Assembly (NCBI GenBank): GCA_002470165.1
Contig: DKNF01000262.1
Coordinates: 1-6,435, forward strand
Length of the DNA stretch: 6,435 nt
DNA from: Betaproteobacteria bacterium UBA7395
GTDB taxonomy: Bacteria > Pseudomonadota > Gammaproteobacteria > Burkholderiales > Rhodocyclaceae
Direction: 5' to 3'
Shown here: in pieces, positions 1 to 6,359 of the stretch
How positions within the stretch are numbered: the first letter of the stretch is position 1
Layout of the letters: the number at the start of each line of letters is the position of its first letter
Translations under genes and position numbers: made by a program
Notes under the pieces: generated by a model
What the model was told of the DNA's origin: nothing
The model's input: only the letters and a program-made list of their open reading frames with translations
Databases searched by the model: none

Positions 1-1187
1 AGCGCGCCCCCCGGCCGTTGCGCATGGCGCTCGGCGAACAGGCCGGCAGCCTGGAAGGACCGGGACGACTCGATGTTTCCGGCGAACTGCGCGTCGCCCC
101 CGGACAGGCCGACGGCCAGGCGGCGCTGACCGTCCGCCTCGACCGCGTCGGCGTCTGGCAACGCCAGGACCAGTGGGTCAGCCTGTCCGGCGAAGGAAAA
201 TTGCGCTGGCAGGAAGCCGCGCTCGGCATCGACGGTCGCCTCGCCATCGACGGCGCCTACTGGCAACTGGCACCGGCCGGCGCCCCGCGATTGTCCGACG
301 ACGTCGTCGTCCATCGCCCGGGCGAGCAGCCATCGCCAGGCCTGCGCCCGAACCTCGCACTCGACGTGCAGACCGATCTCGGCCGCCATTTCCTGTTCGA
401 AGGCGCTGGCCTGAGTACCCGGCTGGCCGGTCAGGTCCGGCTGAGCGCCAGCGGTCGCGACCTGCCCCGGGCCACCGGCACGATCCGCACCCGCGACGGT
501 CGTTTCGAGGCCTACGGCCAACGGCTGGAGATCACCCGCGGCATCCTGACTTTCCAGGGACTGCCCGACAACCCGGCGCTCGACGTGCGCGCCGTGCGTA
601 AAGGCCTGGCCGTCGAACCCGGCGTCCAGTTGTCCGGCACCGCGCAGCGACCGGTGGTGCGCCTGATCTCGGACCCGGACCTGCCGGACCCGGAAAAACT
701 GTCCTGGCTGATCCTTGGTCACGGCCAGGACAGCATGAGTGCCGGCGACGCCAGCCTGCTGCTGTCGGCGGCCGGCGGCTTGCTCGGCAACGACTCGGGC
801 AATCTCGTCCAGCAACTGAAACGCACTTTCGGCATCGACGAATTCGGCGTCCGCCAGGGCAATCTCGACGGCAGCGGCGGCCGTCAGCCGGGCAGCCGCG
901 TCGTTGCCGCCGGCGTCGACACCGGCGCAACGACGGGCAACCAGATCCTCAGCATCGGCAAGCGCCTGTCGTCGTCGGCCACCCTGAGCTACGAGCAGTC
1001 GCTGGGCACGGCCGAAAGCATCGTCAAGCTGTCGATCGAACTGACCCGCCAGATCACGCTGATCGGGCGGGCCGGCAGCGACAATGCGCTGGACGTGTTC
1101 TACACGCTTACCTGGGGTCTTCCGCCGACATCACGACGTCAGAGTTCTCGGCGTCAGCCGTCGGCAGATACAGAACCAGAAGATTGA
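1..1187 (+). CDS. tamB: TamB, C-terminal part (translocation and assembly module / AsmA-like), 5'-truncated by the window
   Basis: This is the C-terminal end of TamB, the inner-membrane-anchored periplasmic protein that works with the Omp85 protein TamA in outer-membrane biogenesis (autotransporter assembly, lipid transport). The frame is open from base 3 with no stop, so the gene starts upstream and the first start-like codon (TTG at 18) is not a real start. About 394 residues are visible. The following positions count from that TTG. The typical TamB C-terminal (DUF490) signature is present: the stretch GRFEAYGQRLEITRG near residue 161, PDNPALDVRAVR near 183, a GVQLSGTAQRPVVRLISDP segment near 202, EKLSWLILG near 226, and a final beta-rich part ending in DNALDVFYTLTWG near 355-367. 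After that comes an Arg/Ser/Asp-rich tail of about 22 residues, low in beta character and lying wholly in the overlap with the convergent antiporter gene. The family assignment is firm; the tail is probably not part of the conserved fold. Confidence 0.93.
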   Translation, partial: RAPRPLRMALGEQAGSLEGPGRLDVSGELRVAPGQADGQAALTVRLDRVGVWQRQDQWVSLSGEGKLRWQEAALGIDGRLAIDGAYWQLAPAGAPRLSDDVVVHRPGEQPSPGLRPNLALDVQTDLGRHFLFEGAGLSTRLAGQVRLSASGRDLPRATGTIRTRDGRFEAYGQRLEITRGILTFQGLPDNPALDVRAVRKGLAVEPGVQLSGTAQRPVVRLISDPDLPDPEKLSWLILGHGQDSMSAGDASLLLSAAGGLLGNDSGNLVQQLKRTFGIDEFGVRQGNLDGSGGRQPGSRVVAAGVDTGATTGNQILSIGKRLSSSATLSYEQSLGTAESIVKLSIELTRQITLIGRAGSDNALDVFYTLTWGLPPTSRRQSSRRQPSADTEPED

Positions 1188-3192
1188 GCGCCGGAAAGCG
1201 ACGGGCAACGCGCTCCGGCAAGGTGCCCAGCGAAGTGCGCCAGGCATAACCGCCGGGACGCACTCCGACGAAAAGCAGCAACTGATCCGGCGTCGCCAGT
1301 TCGTTCAGGGCGCGCAGCACGCCGCTCCAGGCATCAACCGTCTGCACACGGAATTCGCACTGCGGCCGCAGCGCCAGCAGGCGGGCACGCAACGCCGCCT
1401 CGTGCCCGCGCTCGCACAACACCAGCAGCCCGACGCCCAGTTGCCGCGCCAGCCGCGTCACGTTAGCCATGCCGGCAAAGAACCCCTCTTCCAGCTCCGC
1501 ATGCGGCGGCATGGCGACGATGATCCGGCGGCAGGTATTCAGCGGTGTCGCCAGGCGGGCAGCGAGCAGGCTGTATTGACGATCCTGCAGCAACTGTTCA
1601 ACCAGCGAGCCGAAGAAGAACTCGGTCCCGGCACTGCGTTGTCGCCAGCCGACGATGGTCAGCGTCGCCCGCAACTCGCGCCGCGCCCGCAGGATGCCGG
1701 AGGCCGCGTTGAGGTCGATCCGGGTCAGCGGATGCGCCGGTACATTGGCCGACGACAACTGGCCGACGACACCGGCCAGCAATTTCTCGGAGGCGGCCAC
1801 GGCTTCGCTCGCCCCTTCACCGTCATCGACCACCGCGACCGGGTAGATCGGCTGCCCGGGCACCGGGTCGCGGATCAGCATGGCCAGATCGAGCAGCGGC
1901 CGGGCCGAGCTTGCCGACGAACAGCCAACCAGAATGCGCTGCATGGACTCGGCCATTTCGGGCGGCTGCAGCGCTTCGAGCTGGGCCATGTTGCGGCCGT
2001 GCCGGTCGACCAGGATGGGCGCCACGAAACAACTGACCAGAATCATCACGATGGCGCCGTTGACCACCGCATCGTCGAACAGGCCGATCTCGAAACCGAC
2101 CATGGTCGCCGCCAGCGTGGCCGCCGCCTGCGGGACGCTCAGACCGAACACCACGCGCGCCTGATCGCGGCTGTAACGTAGCAGCGGCCGGGTCGATTCG
2201 GCAGCCAGCCACTTGCCGACGAAAACGGTGGCAACCATGCTGATGGCCACGGCCCAGGCCTTGAAGCCGGCCAGAAAGACTCCGAAATCGAGCAGCATGC
2301 CGACCGACAGCAGGAAGAAGGGAATGAACAAGGCATCGCCGGTGAACTGGATACGGTTCATCAGCGTACTGTTATGGGGGATCAAGCGGTTGAGGGCCAG
2401 GCCGGCGAGGAAGGCGCCAACGATGGGTTCCGAACCGGCCAGATGCGAGACGGCGGCGCAGGTGAACACGGTGGCCAGCACGAACACGAATTCCGCCACG
2501 CCGTCGCGGGCGACATGGCGGAAGAACCAGCGGGCCAGCGCCGGTACGCCGAACAGGATCAGGGCGACGTACAGCGACAGCCCCAGCGCCAGGCGCTGAC
2601 CGAACTGTTCATCGACCTCGCCGCGCGTCATCCCGGCGATCACTGCCAGCACCAGCAGCGCCAGGCTGTCGGTGATGATGGTTCCGCCGACCGCCGTGGT
2701 CACTGCCTGGTTGCGGGCGATGCCGAGGCGCGAGGCAATTGGGTACGTCAGCAGCGTATGCGAGGCGAACATGCTGGCCAGCAGGATCGCCGCCGGCCAT
2801 TCGAAACCGAGCAGATAACGGGCGACCGGCACCCCCAGCCCCATCGGAATGGCAAAAGTCAGCAGGCCGAAGACCAGACTGTGCAGACGATAGCGCTTGA
2901 GCACCGCCATGTCGATTTCGAGGGCGGCGGTGAACATGATGTAAAGCAGGCCGACTGTGCCGAACAGCACGAAGGATTGATCCCGGGCCAGCACCCCCAG
3001 TGCATTCGGCCCAAGCAAGGCGCCCGCCGCCAGCAAACCGACCATGCCGGGCAGCCGCCAGCGCCCCATGACGATAGGCGCCAGCAGGATGAGGACGGCG
3101 ACCAGGGCGAAGACGACGACGGGATTGGTGATCGGGAACAGCGCTGTCATTTCATGGTGCAGTGCAAAAACCAGCCCGGATAGTAACCCCAT
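1108..3192 (-). CDS. CPA2-family cation:proton antiporter with tandem C-terminal USP-like domains
   Basis: This is a predicted inner-membrane monovalent cation/proton antiporter of 694 residues. Residues about 20-400 form roughly twelve hydrophobic segments of the Na+/H+ exchanger fold. Typical CPA2 elements are LPGMVGLLAAGALLGPNALG (48-67), GGTIITDSLAL (169-179) with the likely transport Asp175, EPIVGAFLAGLALN (255-268) and LLSVGMLLD (294-302). The residue before Asp175 is Thr, not the usual Asn, Asp or Gln. The cytosolic C-terminus (about 418-677) is not a TrkA-N/RCK domain. It looks like two universal-stress-protein folds, each keeping the first and last glycines of the ATP motif (G515...G528-S529 and G643...G656-T657). 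An in-frame stop at 3199-3201 limits the start. Neither the ATG at 3190-3192 nor the ATG at 3148-3150 (680 residues) has a clear ribosome binding site; the shorter form fits the usual family N-terminus. It lies 38 bp after the CoA-transferase gene, probably in one operon. The transported ion cannot be read from the sequence. Confidence 0.9.
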   Translation of the reverse strand: MGLLSGLVFALHHEMTALFPITNPVVVFALVAVLILLAPIVMGRWRLPGMVGLLAAGALLGPNALGVLARDQSFVLFGTVGLLYIMFTAALEIDMAVLKRYRLHSLVFGLLTFAIPMGLGVPVARYLLGFEWPAAILLASMFASHTLLTYPIASRLGIARNQAVTTAVGGTIITDSLALLVLAVIAGMTRGEVDEQFGQRLALGLSLYVALILFGVPALARWFFRHVARDGVAEFVFVLATVFTCAAVSHLAGSEPIVGAFLAGLALNRLIPHNSTLMNRIQFTGDALFIPFFLLSVGMLLDFGVFLAGFKAWAVAISMVATVFVGKWLAAESTRPLLRYSRDQARVVFGLSVPQAAATLAATMVGFEIGLFDDAVVNGAIVMILVSCFVAPILVDRHGRNMAQLEALQPPEMAESMQRILVGCSSASSARPLLDLAMLIRDPVPGQPIYPVAVVDDGEGASEAVAASEKLLAGVVGQLSSANVPAHPLTRIDLNAASGILRARRELRATLTIVGWRQRSAGTEFFFGSLVEQLLQDRQYSLLAARLATPLNTCRRIIVAMPPHAELEEGFFAGMANVTRLARQLGVGLLVLCERGHEAALRARLLALRPQCEFRVQTVDAWSGVLRALNELATPDQLLLFVGVRPGGYAWRTSLGTLPERVARRFPALNLLVLYLPTADAENSDVVMSAEDPR

Positions 3193-3213
3193 CCGGGATC
3201 AGCGCACCACCCT

Positions 3214-3229
3214 GCCGGCAGACGCCGGC
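3214..3229 (-). other. Small GC-rich hairpin between the CoA-transferase and antiporter genes
   Basis: Two copies of the self-complementary hexamer GCCGGC (3214-3219 and 3224-3229) are separated by 4 bases and can fold into a 6-bp stem. It starts 2 bases past the CoA-transferase stop and ends 21 bases before the antiporter ATG at 3192. No T-run follows on the minus strand, so it does not look like an intrinsic terminator. It could stabilise or separate the two cistrons, or affect initiation of the antiporter. A chance palindrome in GC-rich DNA is also possible. Confidence 0.4.
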
Positions 3230-3230
3230 C

Positions 3231-4859
3231 CTAACCCGTAGCCGAGCCGACGATGTCCGGTCGTAGATGCATCGGCGCATCGACGAAGATGCGCGCGTCC
3301 ATGAGTCGGGGCGCAGTCGGCATCAAGGGCACGAAGTCCATGCGCGCCAGGATGTCGTGCTGCAGGTCCACACCCGGCGCGATTTCGGTCAGCACCAGCC
3401 CGGCCGCGGTCAGTTCGAAGACGCAGCGCTCGGTGATGAAGAGCACCGGCGTGCCGCGCTTGACCGCCTGCGGCCCGGAGAAGGTGCGGTGCTCGACCTG
3501 GTCGACGAACTTGACCGCCGAGCCGTCCTGGAGAATTTTCAACTTGCCGCCGTCGACCGCCACTTCAAGTTGACCGGCGGTGAAGGTACCGACGAAGACG
3601 ACCTTGCGCGCCGATTGCGAGATGTTGATGAAGCCACCGGCACCGGCCAGTCGCGGGCCGAATTTGGAGACATTCAGGTTGCCTTCGCGGTCGGCCTGGG
3701 CCAGCCCGAGGAAAGCGAGGTCGAGACCGCCGCCGTCGTAGAAATCGAACTGGCTGGGCTGGTCGATGATCGCCTGGGTGTTGGTGGCGGCGCCGAAGTT
3801 CAGGCCACCGGCGGGCACGCCGCCGATGACGCCGGGTTCGGCGGTCAAGGTCATCAGGTCGACGATGCCCTCCTCGGCGGCGACGTCGGCCACGCCCTCG
3901 GGCATGCCGATGCCGAGATTGACCACGGCGCCCGGCGTCAGCTCCATCGCCGCGCGGCGGGCGATGATCTTGCGCTCGCTCATCGGCATCGGCTTCAGCG
4001 CCGACATCGGCACCCGGATTTCGCCGGCAAAGGCCGGGCTGTACGGCTCGGCGAAGGTCTGCATGTGGTATTCGGGCTTCTCGGCGACCACCACGCAATC
4101 GACCAGGATGCCGGGAATCTTGACCTGGCGAGGGTTGAGCGTGCCGCGTTCGGCGATGCGCTCGACCTGGACGATGACGATGCCGCCTGAATTCTTCGCC
4201 GCCATGGCGATGGCCTGCGCTTCCAGCGTCAACGCTTCCTTTTCCATGGTCACGTTGCCGTCAGGATCGGCGGTGGTGCCGCGGATGATGCCGACGTGAA
4301 TCGGGAAAGCCTTGTAGAACAGGTATTCCTCACCGTCGATTTCCATCAGCCGGACCAGTTCGGCGGTCGTCCGTTCGTTCAGCTTGCCGCCGCCGAAGCG
4401 CGGATCGACGAAGGTACCGAGACCGGTGCGCGTGATCGTTCCCGGCTTGCCGGCGGCGATGTCGCGGAACAGGTGGGAGATCACGCCCTGCGGCAGGTTG
4501 TAGGCGGCGATGCGGTTGGCCACCGCCAGTTCCTGCAGGCGCGGCACCAGCCCCCAGTGACCGCCGATGACCCGGCCGACCAGGCCTTCATGACCGAGGT
4601 GGTTGAGCCCGCGTTCCTTGCCGTCGCCCTGGCCGGCGGCATAGACCAGCGTCAGGTCGCGCGGCGCACCCTGGCCATACACGTCGCCTTCGCGCGTTTC
4701 GAGAAAGCGCTGCTCCAGCGCCACGGCGATGTTCTCGGGAAAGCCGATGCCGACGAAACCGCCGGTCGCCACCGTCGCGCCATCGCCGATGCGGGCGACG
4801 GCATCGCGTGCCGAAACGATCTTGCCAGCGGGGGAAAGGGATTGCGCCACAGTGCTCAT
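3231..4859 (-). CDS. pct: Acyl-CoA transferase, propionate CoA-transferase type (Pct/YdiF family)
   Basis: This 542-residue family I CoA-transferase has fused alpha and beta parts. It would move CoA between acetyl-CoA and short-chain acids such as propionate, acetate, lactate or 3-hydroxy/3-keto acids, in the cytosol. The first half holds the glycine-rich [10 protein letters not shown] (33-42) and [16 protein letters not shown] (78-93). The second half starts near [14 protein letters not shown] (294-307) and holds [14 protein letters not shown] (314-327). The catalytic glutamate is most likely Glu341 in [15 protein letters not shown] (338-352), where the family forms a glutamyl-CoA thioester. 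The length is typical of single-chain Pct enzymes rather than of split AtoDA/ScoAB pairs. The ATG is supported by GGAG at 4866-4869, 6 bases upstream. The gene lies 80 bp after the CBS gene and 38 bp before the antiporter gene, all on one strand. It may serve propionate use or polyhydroxyalkanoate precursor supply. Family certain; exact substrate not readable. Confidence 0.93.
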   Translation of the reverse strand: MSTVAQSLSPAGKIVSARDAVARIGDGATVATGGFVGIGFPENIAVALEQRFLETREGDVYGQGAPRDLTLVYAAGQGDGKERGLNHLGHEGLVGRVIGGHWGLVPRLQELAVANRIAAYNLPQGVISHLFRDIAAGKPGTITRTGLGTFVDPRFGGGKLNERTTAELVRLMEIDGEEYLFYKAFPIHVGIIRGTTADPDGNVTMEKEALTLEAQAIAMAAKNSGGIVIVQVERIAERGTLNPRQVKIPGILVDCVVVAEKPEYHMQTFAEPYSPAFAGEIRVPMSALKPMPMSERKIIARRAAMELTPGAVVNLGIGMPEGVADVAAEEGIVDLMTLTAEPGVIGGVPAGGLNFGAATNTQAIIDQPSQFDFYDGGGLDLAFLGLAQADREGNLNVSKFGPRLAGAGGFINISQSARKVVFVGTFTAGQLEVAVDGGKLKILQDGSAVKFVDQVEHRTFSGPQAVKRGTPVLFITERCVFELTAAGLVLTEIAPGVDLQHDILARMDFVPLMPTAPRLMDARIFVDAPMHLRPDIVGSATG

Positions 4860-4865
4860 CGAGTT

Positions 4866-4869
4866 CTCC
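4866..4869 (-). promoter_or_regulatory. Ribosome binding site of the CoA-transferase gene
   Basis: The minus strand reads GGAG here, followed by 6 bases and then the ATG at 4859-4857. The spacing is good and fixes the start chosen for the CoA-transferase. Confidence 0.75.
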
Positions 4870-4898
4870 GGGAAACGACAAACCCCAATGTTCGGGCA

Positions 4899-4921
4899 GA
4901 GCGCGGCATTGCGCCACGCTC
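4899..4921 (-). other. Intercistronic hairpin between the CBS and CoA-transferase genes
   Basis: In the minus-strand RNA, GAGCGUGGC (from 4921-4913) pairs with GCCGCGCUC (from 4907-4899) over 9 bp around a 5-base loop, with one G-U wobble. On the plus strand the same position would be a C-A mismatch, so the fold is complete only in the RNA direction of the flanking genes. No U-run follows, so it is not a classical terminator. It more likely marks a processing, stability or attenuation element in the 80-bp gap. It ends about 40 bases before the CoA-transferase start codon and leaves that gene's ribosome binding site free. Confidence 0.6.
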
Positions 4922-4939
4922 GTTTACCCGCATGCGGCG

Positions 4940-5524
4940 TCAGTTGACCAGCGTTGCCTCGATTTCGGCGAAGGTCCGCGGCAGATCGAAGCCCAGCACC
5001 GGCACGCCGAGCGCACGACCGATCTGGGTGGCCGAGAACAGGCCGCGAACGCGCGGCAGGCCGGTGGACGGATCGGTATCCTCAACCAGCACGTGCTGAC
5101 GACCGAGTTGCTTGAGCGCGTTGAGGATGTCGGCCACGCGGGCGCGCAACACGTCTTCCAGATACAGGGTGTCGATGCTGGCGATCGGCGTCATCAGGTC
5201 GGCCACACGCAGTTCATCGCGCTTGCCGCCGCGCGCCTGCGCCACCTGCAAAGGCTTCTCACCGAGGATGTCGCGGGCGGTGATCAGGCCGACGACTTCT
5301 TCGTCCTTGCCCAGCACCATCAGCAGGCGGACGCCGCGCGAGATCATGCGCGCATTGGCATCGTCCACCGAGGCTTCGGGACCGATGCTGACCACATTGA
5401 CCCGGGAAAAATCGGTCATCGCTTCGATCGCCGGCGAATCGGCGGCAATCAGGTTGAAACCGGAAACGCACAGCGAGGCATTTTGCGACAGCTTGTGCGC
5501 ACGAACGTTAACAGGATGGTTCAT
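4940..5524 (-). CDS. Two-CBS-domain protein
   Basis: This is a small soluble protein of 194 residues built from a tandem CBS pair (Bateman module), a fold that usually binds AMP, ATP, SAM or NAD and acts as an energy or redox sensor. CBS1 covers about 33-90, from [15 protein letters not shown] to [12 protein letters not shown]; Thr82 and Asp85 match the usual ribose/phosphate-contacting T-x-x-D. CBS2 covers about 107-172, from [14 protein letters not shown] through [13 protein letters not shown] to [12 protein letters not shown]; here Gln167 stands where Asp is usual, so the two sites may differ. The N-terminal 32 residues ([16 protein letters not shown]) are not a clear domain. No transmembrane segment or effector domain is attached. 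The start at 5524 is supported by GGAGG at 5533-5537; the frame extends upstream to an ATG at 5638, but that part has no domain and overlaps the likely promoter. It is the first gene of the probable operon with the CoA-transferase and antiporter. Confidence 0.9.
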   Translation of the reverse strand: MNHPVNVRAHKLSQNASLCVSGFNLIAADSPAIEAMTDFSRVNVVSIGPEASVDDANARMISRGVRLLMVLGKDEEVVGLITARDILGEKPLQVAQARGGKRDELRVADLMTPIASIDTLYLEDVLRARVADILNALKQLGRQHVLVEDTDPSTGLPRVRGLFSATQIGRALGVPVLGFDLPRTFAEIEATLVN

Positions 5525-5532
5525 GGTGTCTT

Positions 5533-5537
5533 CCTCC
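5533..5537 (-). promoter_or_regulatory. Strong ribosome binding site of the CBS gene
   Basis: The minus strand reads GGAGG followed by AAGACACC (8 bases) and the ATG at 5524-5522. This near-perfect Shine-Dalgarno sequence decides for the 194-residue start over the upstream ATGs at 5537-5539 (which overlaps it) and 5636-5638. Confidence 0.85.
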
Positions 5538-5559
5538 ATCAGGATTCTTATTTTTGCGG

Positions 5560-5601
5560 GGCAAACCGCTTGCCGGGAGTGTCTCGACCAACCCGCACTC
5601 C
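5560..5601 (-). other. Leader region of the CBS gene with two possible small hairpins
   Basis: On the minus strand, GGAGTG (5601-5596) can pair with CACTCC (5581-5576) over a 14-base loop. Downstream, GGCAA (5574-5570) can pair with TTGCC (5564-5560) over a 5-base loop. An A-rich stretch follows (5547-5555), then the ribosome binding site. The pairing is modest and I recognise no known riboswitch class; it may be an untranslated leader without a regulatory role. Confidence 0.3.
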
Positions 5602-5609
5602 TTGTCCAC

Positions 5610-5638
5610 AGTATTCCGGGAAGCGGGCCCACTTGCAA
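5610..5638 (-). promoter_or_regulatory. Candidate sigma-70 promoter for the CBS/CoA-transferase/antiporter unit
   Basis: The minus strand has TTGCAA (5638-5633) as a -35 box (4 of 6 consensus bases) and AATACT (5615-5610) as a -10 box (4 of 6), separated by exactly 17 bases. Transcription would begin near 5603 and leave a leader of about 80 bases before the CBS start. It is a reasonable but weak match, found by eye. Confidence 0.4.
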
Positions 5639-5710
5639 GCGATTGGCACATTCGCCACAACACCGCTGAAAAGCCTCCGGGCAACTGCGCTTTCGGCTAC
5701 GCAGACGCGG

Positions 5711-5716
5711 TATGAT
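5711..5716 (+). promoter_or_regulatory. -10-like box upstream of the DUF2062 gene
   Basis: TATGAT matches five of six bases of the sigma-70 -10 consensus and lies 42 bases before the ATG at 5759. I see no good -35 box at 15-19 bases upstream and no extended -10 TG, so the promoter may depend on an activator or simply be weak. Confidence 0.4.
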
Positions 5717-5758
5717 TCGCCGCTTTCACCCAGCACCCGCCTACCCAAGCCACCAGCC

Positions 5759-6325
5759 ATGAACCGCCCGACCAGCCGCCTGCGCTCACTGATTCCGACC
5801 CGGGAACAGATCATGGCCAATCGCTGGCTCGGCTGGCTGCGCCCCTTCCTGGCCCACCCGCAACTGTGGCGCTGGTCGCGCCGCGGCGTCGCCCTCGGCG
5901 TGGCGCTCGGCATCTTCTTCGGGCTGCTGATCCCGATCGCCCAGATCCCCTTCTCCGCCGCTGCCGCCGTCCTGCTGCGCGCCAATGTCCCGGCCGCCGC
6001 AGCCAGCACGCTGGTCACCAACCCGGTGACTTTCGGCCCCGTGTATTACGCGGCCTACCGTCTGGGCAGCTGGATATACGGCGACACGCCGCAGGACGAA
6101 CCGCCGGTACATGAGGATGCCGACCATGAGACCAGTATCTGGGAACGCATCGGCAAACTCGGCCTGCCGCTGATCACCGGCCTGGCCGTCATGGCCACGC
6201 TGTTCGGCCTGCTCAGCTATTTCGTGATCAGCGCAGTATGGTACTGGCGGGTCAAGGCCAAACGACGGCGCATGATCCGCTATTACCAGACACGCGACGG
6301 CAGGAAGAACGGCGACCCGCAATAG
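5759..6325 (+). CDS. DUF2062 domain-containing membrane protein
   Basis: This 188-residue protein belongs to the DUF2062 family of small inner-membrane proteins of unknown function. Family traits are the N-terminal LIPTREQIMANRWLGWLRPF (11-30), the basic WRWSRRGVALG before the first hydrophobic segment (about 43-66), a second hydrophobic stretch (about 67-86) leading to VTNPVTFGPVYYAAYRLG (86-103), an acidic linker (about 109-128, PQDEPPVHEDADHE) and a third membrane segment (about 135-162). A strongly basic cytosolic tail follows (VKAKRRRMIRYY). The frame is open far upstream, but only antisense to the CBS and CoA-transferase genes. The ATG at 5759 gives the family-typical N-terminus; it has no clear Shine-Dalgarno sequence. 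A second ATG at 5813 has a weak GGGA upstream but would remove the conserved N-terminal stretch. It is transcribed divergently from the CBS unit and ends just before a strong hairpin. Family membership is well supported, function unknown. Confidence 0.88.
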   Translation: MNRPTSRLRSLIPTREQIMANRWLGWLRPFLAHPQLWRWSRRGVALGVALGIFFGLLIPIAQIPFSAAAAVLLRANVPAAAASTLVTNPVTFGPVYYAAYRLGSWIYGDTPQDEPPVHEDADHETSIWERIGKLGLPLITGLAVMATLFGLLSYFVISAVWYWRVKAKRRRMIRYYQTRDGRKNGDPQ

Positions 6326-6327
6326 GA

Positions 6328-6352
6328 AAAGCCCGGCGCGCGGCCGGGCTTT
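6328..6352. terminator. Bidirectional intrinsic terminator between the DUF2062 gene and tRNA-Ala
   Basis: AAAGCCCGGC (6328-6337) and GCCGGGCTTT (6343-6352) form a perfect 10-bp stem around a 5-base loop. The A-run at 6327-6330 becomes TTTT on the minus strand, so it can end the tRNA transcript, 8 bases past the tRNA 3' end. On the plus strand it begins 3 bases after the DUF2062 stop and ends in TTT. Position between two convergent genes and symmetry fit a shared terminator. Confidence 0.85.
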
Positions 6353-6359
6353 CGAATGA

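Noticed and set aside
1084..2181. A 365-codon open frame on the plus strand
   Set aside because: It lies antisense to the antiporter gene, its translation is rich in Arg, Gln and His without any domain, and long antisense frames are expected in GC-rich genes.
2374..3183. A 269-codon plus-strand open frame
   Set aside because: Antisense to the antiporter membrane domain; composition (Gln, Asp, His, Gly-rich) is that of a reversed membrane-protein gene, with no recognisable fold.
3214..3229. Terminator after the CoA-transferase gene
   Set aside because: The stem is only 6 bp and no T-run follows, so it was kept as a plain hairpin rather than called a terminator.
3267..4190. A 307-codon plus-strand open frame
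   Set aside because: Antisense shadow of the CoA-transferase, which is firmly identified on the other strand.
4296..5099. A 267-codon plus-strand open frame
   Set aside because: Runs antisense across the CoA-transferase 5' half, the gap and the CBS 3' end; no domain is visible.
5525..5638. Longer start for the CBS protein (38 extra residues)
   Set aside because: The strong ribosome binding site at 5533-5537 points to the start at 5524, and the extension has no domain character and overlaps the likely promoter.
4808..5758. Upstream extension of the DUF2062 frame to a 505-residue protein
   Set aside because: The extra part is antisense to the CBS and CoA-transferase genes and has no domain; the family-typical N-terminus begins at 5759.
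5786..6322. A 178-codon minus-strand open frame
   Set aside because: Antisense to the DUF2062 gene; acidic, Gly/Gln-rich translation without recognisable features.
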